From Pseudomonadota bacterium (GTDB lineage Bacteria; Pseudomonadota; Alphaproteobacteria; Acetobacterales; Acetobacteraceae): a DNA stretch of 6,148 bases. This document shows positions 1 through 5,120 of the stretch, one piece after another. The stretch lies in NCBI GenBank assembly GCA_021826565.1, contig JAKAZJ010000132.1:1-6148 (forward strand). The letters run 5' to 3'. Positions within the stretch are counted from its first letter, which is position 1; the number at the start of each line of letters is the position of its first letter. The translations under genes were made by a program, and so were the position numbers. The notes beneath the pieces were generated by a model. It was given only the letters and a program-made list of their open reading frames with translations. It ran no database searches and was not told where the DNA came from.

Positions 1-2421
1 GACCGGCACCGGCGCGGATTGTTCGGCGACATCACACTGAAGCAGGCGGTCACCCGCTACAAGAAAGCTGTCGATAAAGGCTTGCTCAAGGTGATGTCCA
101 AGATGGGCATCAGCGTGATCTCCTCGTATCGCGGCGGCTATAATTTCGAGGCGATCGGGCTGTCCCGCGCGCTGGTGGCAGAGTTCTTTCCCGGCATGAC
201 CTCGCGCATCTCGGGGATCGGACTGCCGGGGATCGCGCGCAAGGTGCTGGACCAGCACGCGCTGGCCTGGAACGAGGACGCGGTGACCCTGCCGGTCGGC
301 GGCGTGTACAAGCTGCGCCGGCATGGCGGCGAGACGCATGGCTTCGACCCGGCGCTGATCCATATGCTGCAATCGGCGGTTGCGTCCGATAGTTTCGCGC
401 TGTACCGGCGCTATGCGGAGGGCGTGCGGAAGCTGCCGGCGATCGCGCCGCGCGACCTGCTGGATTTCCGCACCGACGGGCGCACCCCGATCTCGGTCGA
501 TGAGGTCGAAAGCATCACCGAGATCCGCAAGCGGCTGGTCGCACCGGGGATCAGCCTCGGCGCGCTATCGCCCGAAGCGCACGAGACGCTGTCGATCGCG
601 ATGAACCGGATCGGCGCGAAATCGGACTCCGGCGAAGGGGGCGAAGATTCGGCGCGCTACAAGCCGCGCCCCAATGGCGACAACGCGAGCTCGGCGATCA
701 AGCAGATCGCGTCGGGCCGGTTCGGCGTCACCGCGGAATATCTGAACAACTGCCGCGAAATCGAAATCAAGGTCGCGCAAGGTGCGAAACCGGGTGAGGG
801 GGGGCAGCTGCCGGGGATCAAGGTCTCGGCGCTCATCGGCCGGCTGCGTCATTCCACGCCGGGCGTGATGCTGATCAGCCCGCCGCCGCATCACGATATC
901 TACTCGATCGAGGATCTGGCCCAGCTGATCTACGATCTCAAGCAGATCAACCCGGACGCGACGGTGACCGTCAAGCTGGTCTCGCGCTCCGGCATCGGCA
1001 CCATCGCCGCGGGCGTGGCCAAGGCGAAGGCGGATGCGATCCTGATCTCGGGCCATTCCGGCGGCACCGGCGCGTCGCCGCAAAGCTCGATCAAATATGC
1101 CGGCCTGCCGTGGGAGATGGGACTGTCGGAGACGCATCAGGTGCTGATGCTCAACCGCCTGCGCCACCGCGTGAAGCTGCGCACCGATGGCGGCATCAAG
1201 ACCGGCCGTGACGTGGTGATCGCCGCCATGCTCGGCGCCGAGGAGTTCGGCGTCGGCACCGCCTCGTTGGTCGCGATGGGCTGCATCATGGTACGGCAGT
1301 GCCACTCCAACACCTGCCCGGTCGGGGTCTGCACCCAGGATGAGGCGCTGCGGGCGAAGTTCGAGGGTACGCCGGAGAAAGTGATCAACCTGTTCTCGTT
1401 CATCGCCGACGATGTCCGTCACATCCTGGCCAACCTGGGATTCCGCACCTTGGCCGAGGTGATCGGACGCACCGACTTGTTGCACCAGGTCAGCCGCGGC
1501 GCGGATATCCTGGATGATCTGGATCTCAACCCGCTGCTGGCGCAGGCCGATCCCGGCCCCTATGCGCGCTACTGCACCCTGGAGGGGCGCAACGAGGTGC
1601 CGGAGACGCTGGACGCGCAGATGATCGCCGACGCGCCCGCATTGTTCGAGCACGGCGAGAAGATGCAGTTGCAATACACCATCCGCAACACGCATCGGGC
1701 GATCGGCACCAAGATCTCCTCTCGTATCACCCGTCGCTTCGGGATGTTCGGCTTGCAGCCGGGACATCTGACGGTGCGGCTGCGGGGCTCGGCCGGCCAA
1801 TCGCTGGGCGCGTTCGCGGTGCAGGGGCTGAAACTGGAAGTGTTCGGAGATGCCAACGACTACGTGGGCAAGGGATTGTCGGGGGCCACGATCGTTGTGC
1901 GCCCGGCGCCGTCTTCGACGTTGCTAAGCCAGCACAACACCATCATCGGCAATACGGTGTTATACGGCGCGACGGCGGGAGCGCTGTTCGCCGCCGGGCA
2001 GGCGGGGGAACGCTTTGCGGTGCGCAATTCCGGCGCCGAAGCGGTGGTGGAAGGCTGCGGTTCCAACGGCTGCGAATATATGACCGGTGGTACCGCGGTG
2101 ATCCTGGGCCCCGTGGGAGATAATTTCGGTGCCGGGTTCACCGGCGGCATGGCCTTCGTCTATGACCCCGACGCGCTGTTCGAGCAGCGGATCAACCCCG
2201 ATACGCTGCTGTGGCAGCGGATCTCGCATCCGCATTGGAATCAGGTGCTGCGCGGCCTGGTCGCGCGGCATGTGGCGGAGACGAATTCGCGCTATGCGGC
2301 GCGGCTGCTGCATGAATGGGACCGGACCGTGGCGAAGACCTGGCAGGTGGTGCCGAAAGACTACGTCAAACACCTGCCGGTGCCGCTGACCGAAACCGCC
2401 GAGGAGGCGCGGCGCGCCTGA
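1..2421 (+). CDS. gltB: Glutamate synthase (NADPH) large subunit, C-terminal part; truncated by the window's left edge
   Basis: This is the large (alpha) subunit of GOGAT, which makes two glutamates from glutamine and 2-oxoglutarate in ammonium assimilation, working with the GltD subunit that supplies electrons from NADPH. The frame is open from the first base, so the TTG at nt 19 is not a real start. About 806 codons remain of a family near 1500, so the N-terminal glutaminase domain and part of the central domain lie outside. Counting from the first codon, the end of the central domain comes first, then the FMN/synthase domain from about residue 97, with PGEGGQLPG (264-272) and the SGHSGGTGASP loop (about 350-360). 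The [3Fe-4S] ligands are C428, C434 and C439 in GCIMVRQCHSNTCPVGVC. The C-terminal Gly-rich beta-helix domain follows (about 565-770), including GCGSNGCEYMTGG. No frameshift is visible. The wording of these motifs closely resembles the Azospirillum enzyme as I remember it. gltD is not downstream. Confidence 0.97.
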   Translation, partial: DRHRRGLFGDITLKQAVTRYKKAVDKGLLKVMSKMGISVISSYRGGYNFEAIGLSRALVAEFFPGMTSRISGIGLPGIARKVLDQHALAWNEDAVTLPVGGVYKLRRHGGETHGFDPALIHMLQSAVASDSFALYRRYAEGVRKLPAIAPRDLLDFRTDGRTPISVDEVESITEIRKRLVAPGISLGALSPEAHETLSIAMNRIGAKSDSGEGGEDSARYKPRPNGDNASSAIKQIASGRFGVTAEYLNNCREIEIKVAQGAKPGEGGQLPGIKVSALIGRLRHSTPGVMLISPPPHHDIYSIEDLAQLIYDLKQINPDATVTVKLVSRSGIGTIAAGVAKAKADAILISGHSGGTGASPQSSIKYAGLPWEMGLSETHQVLMLNRLRHRVKLRTDGGIKTGRDVVIAAMLGAEEFGVGTASLVAMGCIMVRQCHSNTCPVGVCTQDEALRAKFEGTPEKVINLFSFIADDVRHILANLGFRTLAEVIGRTDLLHQVSRGADILDDLDLNPLLAQADPGPYARYCTLEGRNEVPETLDAQMIADAPALFEHGEKMQLQYTIRNTHRAIGTKISSRITRRFGMFGLQPGHLTVRLRGSAGQSLGAFAVQGLKLEVFGDANDYVGKGLSGATIVVRPAPSSTLLSQHNTIIGNTVLYGATAGALFAAGQAGERFAVRNSGAEAVVEGCGSNGCEYMTGGTAVILGPVGDNFGAGFTGGMAFVYDPDALFEQRINPDTLLWQRISHPHWNQVLRGLVARHVAETNSRYAARLLHEWDRTVAKTWQVVPKDYVKHLPVPLTETAEEARRA

Positions 2422-2431
2422 GCGCCGCGCC
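2406..2431. terminator. GC-rich hairpin between convergent gltB and phaB, possible bidirectional terminator
   Basis: A perfect 10-bp inverted repeat, GGCGCGGCGC (2406-2415) and GCGCCGCGCC (2422-2431), flanks a 6-nt loop that holds the gltB stop codon. It sits where transcripts from both convergent genes must end. There is no T-run after the stem on either strand (a C-run follows on the + strand), so it is not a classical intrinsic terminator. It could still stall polymerase, protect 3' ends or help a Rho-dependent stop. The Arg/Ala-rich GltB C-terminus (EEARRA) may also produce such a repeat by chance. Confidence 0.45.
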
Positions 2432-2442
2432 CCCCCGACCGC

Positions 2443-3165
2443 TCAGTACATATGCTGGCCGCCGTTGATCGACAGCGTGCTGCCGGTGATGAAGCTGGCG
2501 TCATCGGCGGTCAGGAACGCGACACCGCGGGCGATGTCGTCGGCGTGACCAAGCCGGCCCACGGGAATGCGGGCGACAATCTTGGCCAGCACATCCGCCG
2601 GGACCGCCCGGACCATCTCGGTATCGACATAGCCGGGGGCAATCGCGTTGACGGTGATGCCATAGCGCGCGCCCTCCTGGGCCAGCGCTTTGGTGAAGCC
2701 GTGGATGCCTGACTTGGCCGCGGCGTAGTTCACCTGGCCATACTGGCCAGCCTGGCCGTTGATGCTGCCCACGTTGACGATACGTCCGAACTTGCGTTCC
2801 CGCATCCCGTCGAAGGTGATTTTGCACAGATTGTAGCAGGCGCCGAGATTGGTATCCATCACGGCGTCCCACATGTCGCGCGACATGCGCGCCAGCGTGC
2901 CGTCGCGGGTGATGCCGGCGTTGTTGACCAGAATCTCGATCGGCCCGTGGCGCTCGACGATGCCGGCAATGGCGGCCTGGCAGGCGGCAAAATCCGAGAC
3001 GTCGAAGCGGACCACGGGGATGCCGGTTTCGGCGCGGAACGCCTCGGCCGCGGCCTCATTGGCCGCGTAGTTGGCGATGACGGTCCGGCCTTGCGCGGCG
3101 AGCGCGCGGCTGATCTCTGCGCCGATGCCGCGCGAGCCGCCGGTAACCAATGCAACGCGAGCCAT
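2443..3165 (-). CDS. phaB: Acetoacetyl-CoA reductase (NADPH), short-chain dehydrogenase
   Basis: The 240-aa protein belongs to the classical short-chain dehydrogenase/reductase family. It probably reduces acetoacetyl-CoA to (R)-3-hydroxybutyryl-CoA with NADPH, the middle step of polyhydroxybutyrate synthesis in the cytoplasm. Visible motifs are the Rossmann nucleotide loop TGGSRGIG (8-15), NNAG (81-84), and the catalytic tetrad N106, S134, Y147, K151. The segment around the active site, GSINGQAGQYGQVNYAAAKSG, and the ending NGGQHMY are characteristic of PhaB rather than of the closely related FabG, which is the main alternative. The length matches PhaB (about 240-246). The ATG at 3165 is preceded by AGGGAGGG with a 7-nt gap, which fixes the start. 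It is convergent with gltB and divergent from the next gene. No phaA thiolase or phaC synthase gene is adjacent. Confidence 0.93.
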   Translation of the reverse strand: MARVALVTGGSRGIGAEISRALAAQGRTVIANYAANEAAAEAFRAETGIPVVRFDVSDFAACQAAIAGIVERHGPIEILVNNAGITRDGTLARMSRDMWDAVMDTNLGACYNLCKITFDGMRERKFGRIVNVGSINGQAGQYGQVNYAAAKSGIHGFTKALAQEGARYGITVNAIAPGYVDTEMVRAVPADVLAKIVARIPVGRLGHADDIARGVAFLTADDASFITGSTLSINGGQHMY

Positions 3166-3172
3166 CCTGGAA

Positions 3173-3180
3173 CCCTCCCT
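3173..3180 (-). promoter_or_regulatory. Ribosome binding site of phaB
   Basis: On the minus strand AGGGAGGG lies 7 nt before the ATG of phaB. It is the strongest Shine-Dalgarno match in the window and supports that start codon. Confidence 0.75.
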
Positions 3181-3330
3181 TGTTCTGGGTTGTAACCCTG
3201 GCAGGCTAGCACCGGGCGCGCCGCGATGCAGCGGGGAAAACGCAGCCTTGCCCCGGTTCCGCCGTGATTTTGCCGCTCCGGGATGGTGCTACAAGGAGGC
3301 GCGCCCGGGTCGGGTTACGCATCCAGATAC

Positions 3331-3334
3331 GGAG
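3331..3334 (+). promoter_or_regulatory. Ribosome binding site of the small secreted protein
   Basis: GGAG sits 4 nt before the ATG at 3339 and 10 nt before a second in-frame ATG at 3345. Both starts are possible and differ by two residues. An upstream in-frame ATG at 3264 is rejected because it would put an Arg-rich stretch before the signal peptide. Confidence 0.5.
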
Positions 3335-3338
3335 AACC

Positions 3339-3674
3339 ATGCCGATGATCCTGTTCGCTTCCCCCAGCTTGTTGCGCCGCCGCCTCTGGGCTGCGGCTTT
3401 TGGCTTTGGCTTGGCGCTGGCCCCTGTGGCCGCCGCGCATGCTGCCCACACGAAGAAGCCGGTCGCGGCGCATGTCAGCAAGACCGCGCTGCATGGCTAC
3501 AAGACCGAGGCCGAGGCCAAGGCCGGCTGCGGCGCCGACACGGTGGTCTGGCACGCGCGCAGCAGCAAGGTGTTCCACACGGCCAAGTCGAAGTATTTCG
3601 GCAAGACCAAGCACGGTTCCTTCGTCTGCGAGAAAGCGGCGCTGGCGAAAGGGGTGCACGCCGGCAAGTCGTAA
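3339..3674 (+). CDS. Small basic secreted or periplasmic protein of unknown function
   Basis: This 111-aa product is not assigned to a named family. It has a clear signal peptide: a basic n-region with RRR at 13-15, a hydrophobic stretch (16-31), and a likely signal peptidase I site AHA|AH after residue 35. The mature part of about 76 residues is rich in Lys (13) and His (7), with only a few acidic residues and exactly two Cys (C64 and C97) that could form a disulphide in the periplasm. The core reads CGADTVVWHARSSKVFH, then KYFGKTKHG and FVCEKAALAKG. From memory this matches the general pattern of small exported proteins common in Acetobacteraceae and Burkholderia, with a 'VVW...SkvyH...yG.TK.G.fmCE..A...G' core, but no function is known to me. 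The start is chosen from the GGAG and the signal peptide. It precedes yidB by 82 nt on the same strand. Confidence 0.82.
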   Translation: MPMILFASPSLLRRRLWAAAFGFGLALAPVAAAHAAHTKKPVAAHVSKTALHGYKTEAEAKAGCGADTVVWHARSSKVFHTAKSKYFGKTKHGSFVCEKAALAKGVHAGKS

Positions 3675-3688
3675 CCCGATTTTCGGGT
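3674..3688 (+). terminator. Short hairpin right after the small secreted protein gene
   Basis: ACCCGA (3674-3679) and TCGGGT (3683-3688) form a 6-bp stem with a TTT loop that starts on the last base of the stop codon. No T-run follows. It may be a weak terminator or a 3'-end stabiliser, or chance. Confidence 0.3.
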
Positions 3689-3695
3689 GACACCA

Positions 3696-3739
3696 GGCGC
3701 GGCCGGCGGCAAGATGGCTTGCCGGTCGCGCCGACCGGC
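3696..3739 (+). promoter_or_regulatory. Overlapping, mutually exclusive hairpins in the yidB leader
   Basis: Two structures compete. The first has an inner 7-bp stem, CGGCAAG (3707-3713) with CTTGCCG (3718-3724), loop ATGG, capped outside by GGCGCG (3696-3701) with CGCGCC (3727-3732). The second is a perfect 8-bp stem, GCCGGTCG (3721-3728) with CGACCGGC (3732-3739), loop CGC. They share bases 3721-3728, so they cannot form together. The second ends 7 nt before the yidB ribosome binding site. The function could be attenuation or 3'-end processing of the upstream mRNA. GC-rich leaders often give such pairings by chance. Confidence 0.35.
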
Positions 3740-3746
3740 CCAGAAC

Positions 3747-3751
3747 GGAGG
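3747..3751 (+). promoter_or_regulatory. Ribosome binding site of yidB
   Basis: GGAGG lies 5 nt before the ATG at 3757 and supports that start. Confidence 0.7.
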
Positions 3752-3756
3752 CGGCG

Positions 3757-4164
3757 ATGGGATTGTTCGACGAAATCTCCAGCATGGTCAGCAGTGCGCT
3801 GGGCGGTGAGGCGAGCGAATCGTTGGTGATGGAAGCCTTGCAATCGGCGGGCGTCCCCGGCGTGGGCGGATTGATCCAGCAGCTTCAGCAATCCGGCTTA
3901 GGCGCGCATGTGGCATCCTGGATGGGGTCCGGGCCGAACCAACCGGTCAGCGCCACGGAGATTCAGCAGGCGCTGGGCGGGCCGACGCTGGATGCCATCG
4001 CCGGCAAGCTTGGGGTTGATCCGGCGATCGCCTCGACGATGCTCAGCCGGATACTCCCGGGGCTCGTGGATCGGGTGACTCCGGATGGGCAGGCGCCGTC
4101 GCCGGATCAAGCGGGGCCGGATCAAGCGGGGCCGGATCAAGCGGGGCCTGATCAGAATGGGTAA
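3757..4164 (+). CDS. yidB: YidB family protein (DUF937) with a C-terminal DQAGP repeat tail
   Basis: The 135-aa product matches the E. coli YidB pattern along its body. It opens with MGLFDEI, has a Gly/Leu-rich middle with GLGAHVASWMGSG (48-60), then NQPVSATEIQQALG (61-74) and LDAIAGKLGVDP (78-89), and ends the domain at about LVDRVTP (103-109). E. coli YidB is about 130 aa and its biochemical role is not established to my knowledge; a homeodomain-like helical fold has been reported for this family as I recall. No signal peptide or membrane segment is visible. After residue 114 the fold gives way to a low-complexity acidic tail, PDQAG repeated three times and then PDQNG, encoded by a 15-bp tandem repeat. 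This tail replaces the C-terminal helix of E. coli YidB. The next gene's ATG overlaps this stop. Confidence 0.88.
   Translation: MGLFDEISSMVSSALGGEASESLVMEALQSAGVPGVGGLIQQLQQSGLGAHVASWMGSGPNQPVSATEIQQALGGPTLDAIAGKLGVDPAIASTMLSRILPGLVDRVTPDGQAPSPDQAGPDQAGPDQAGPDQNG
4101..4160 (+). repeat. 15-bp tandem repeat, three perfect units and one degenerate, at the yidB 3' end
   Basis: GCCGGATCAAGCGGG occurs head to tail at 4101-4115, 4116-4130 and 4131-4145. A fourth copy at 4146-4160 matches for the first part and then diverges. The unit is a multiple of three, so yidB stays in frame and gains PDQAG units. The +1 frame, which is that of the downstream adenosyltransferase gene, also stays open and would read IKRGR repeats. 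The start codon of that gene (4157) lies in the degenerate fourth copy. Confidence 0.92.
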
Positions 4165-4774
4165 GCGCGCGGCCCGCGCGGTGGTGCGGATCGACCGGGT
4201 TGTGACCCGTGGCGGAGATGGCGGCGAAACCTCGCTGGGTGATGGCGCACGGGTGCGCAAAGATGCACCGCGGATCGAGGCAATCGGCGCGGTGGATGAG
4301 ACGAATGCCGCGATCGGCGTGGTGCGCGCGGCCCTGGCTGGAGCGGCCGTGGACGCCGATGCGGCGCTCGCGCGCGTGCAGAACGATCTATTCGACCTGG
4401 GCGCGGATCTGGCGGTGCCGGGAGACGCAGGCACGCGCCTGCGAATGACCGATGTGCCGGTGTTGCGACTGGAGGCCGAGATCGCGACCATGCTGGCGCG
4501 CGTCCCCGCACTCACCAGCTTCGTGCTTCCCGGTGGCACCGCCGCCGCCGCCGCGGCGCACATGGCCCGCACGATCGCGCGGCGGGCGGAACGCGCGGTG
4601 GTCAGGCTGGCGCTGGATGAACCGGTGACGCCGGCGGCGCGGCATTACCTCAATCGGGTTTCCGATCACTTGTTCGTGTTGGCGCGCGTTCTGAATGACG
4701 ACGGCGCTCGGGATCGGCTGTGGGTTCCCGGCGGCGCCGCTACGCGATCATCCCGCCCCGAAACGCATCCTTGA
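4157..4774 (+). CDS. pduO: PduO-type cob(I)alamin (corrinoid) adenosyltransferase
   Basis: This enzyme transfers the adenosyl group of ATP to cob(I)alamin or a cob(I)yrinate precursor, giving the coenzyme B12 form used by mutases and some dehydratases. It normally acts as a cytoplasmic trimer of helical bundles. The 205-aa product shows the N-terminal ATP-binding motif TRGGDGGETSLGDG (17-30), then RIEAIGAVDETNAAIG (39-54), the FVLPGG motif (122-127), HMARTIARRAER (135-146) and LNRVSDHLFVLARVLN (165-180), all in family order. The length is typical (about 190-210). I choose the ATG at 4157 because family members begin about ten residues before TRGGD; it overlaps the yidB stop by 8 nt with only a weak GGGG upstream, suggesting translational coupling. 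An in-frame ATG at 4085 would add an Arg/Lys-rich stretch and is unlikely. The last residues (about 195-205) overlap yraN on the other strand. Confidence 0.92.
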   Translation: MGKRAARAVVRIDRVVTRGGDGGETSLGDGARVRKDAPRIEAIGAVDETNAAIGVVRAALAGAAVDADAALARVQNDLFDLGADLAVPGDAGTRLRMTDVPVLRLEAEIATMLARVPALTSFVLPGGTAAAAAAHMARTIARRAERAVVRLALDEPVTPAARHYLNRVSDHLFVLARVLNDDGARDRLWVPGGAATRSSRPETHP

Positions 4775-5120
4775 TGCGGCGTACGCTGTTGGCGGCATCG
4801 ACCACGATAAGATCAAACCGCACGCCTTCCGGCGCCCAGTCGGGGTGTTCGGCGAGGACGATTTCGGTTGCATCCATCAGACGTTGGCGCTGACGCAAGG
4901 TAAGCGCCGCCGCTGCGTCCGCCAATCGCGGCCGGGCCTTCACTTCCACCACCGACATCAGTCCGGCCCGCTGCGCCAGGAGATCAATCTCCCCGGCGCC
5001 GGTTCGCACCCGCCGGCCGAGTATTTCCCAGCCGTCCCGTTCCAAGGCCGTCGCAGCCAGAGATTCAGCTTCCAGCCCCCGTGCCGCCGACCGCGTTCCG
5101 CGCAATGCGTGATTGGTCAT
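4740..5120 (-). CDS. yraN: YraN family protein (UPF0102), predicted nuclease fold
   Basis: The 126-aa product fits the UPF0102/YraN family, small cytoplasmic proteins with a restriction-endonuclease-like fold whose cellular role is unclear (a link to DNA repair or processing of Holliday junctions has been suggested for relatives). The conserved pattern is present: RGLEAESLAA near the N-terminus with E19, the GEIDLLA strand (43-49, E44 and D46), and the VVEVKAR motif (57-63, E59 and K61). Together these give the E...E-x-D...E-x-K metal site of that fold. The C-terminal RFDLIVVDA (101-109) is also typical. The length matches the family. Its ATG overlaps the pdxA stop as ATGA, with only a weak GGA upstream, so it is probably translated by coupling to pdxA. 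Its last 35 nt run antisense to the end of pduO. Confidence 0.9.
   Translation of the reverse strand: MTNHALRGTRSAARGLEAESLAATALERDGWEILGRRVRTGAGEIDLLAQRAGLMSVVEVKARPRLADAAAALTLRQRQRLMDATEIVLAEHPDWAPEGVRFDLIVVDAANSVRRIKDAFRGGMIA

Larger units (their letters stand above)
3166..3338. promoter_or_regulatory. Divergent intergenic region holding the phaB and small-protein promoters
   Basis: These 173 nt separate two divergently read genes, so both promoters should be here. I see no clear -35/-10 pair on either strand. A GCTACAA motif (3288-3294, + strand) resembles a -10 element but lacks a good -35 at 16-18 nt; the TTGCCG at 3270-3275 is only 12 nt away. A short inverted repeat, GGGTT-GT-AACCC (3187-3198), lies 22-33 nt upstream of the phaB start and could be an operator. 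No additional open frame here has a credible start and signal. The region assignment is firm; the individual sites are guesses. Confidence 0.5.

Noticed and set aside
565..1800. A 411-codon open frame on the minus strand opposite gltB
   Set aside because: It lies fully antisense to conserved GltB domains, including the iron-sulphur region. Its Arg/Gln/His/Asp-rich composition is typical of a high-GC shadow frame and it shows no recognisable domain.
3690..3752. Cobalamin riboswitch upstream of yidB-pduO
   Set aside because: The 82-nt gap is too short for the usual element and I see no B12-box-like core; only simple GC-rich hairpins are present.
3071..3829. A 252-codon + strand frame running from inside phaB across the intergenic region and the small protein gene into yidB
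   Set aside because: It overlaps three better-supported genes in other frames, has no family motif, and its composition is that of high-GC out-of-frame translation.
4101..4160. The tandem repeats as a CRISPR array or an origin-type iteron
   Set aside because: There are no spacers between units, the unit is in frame inside a coding region, and no replication or Cas gene is near.
4541..4558. Run of GCC/GCG triplets in pduO as a possible unstable microsatellite
   Set aside because: It encodes six alanines at the usual spacing between the PGG motif and the HxARTxxRRAER helix, so the length is normal for the family.
3898..4572. A 224-codon minus-strand frame opposite yidB and pduO
   Set aside because: It is Ala/Arg/Ser/Pro low-complexity translation opposite two recognised proteins, including the antisense of the 15-bp repeats.
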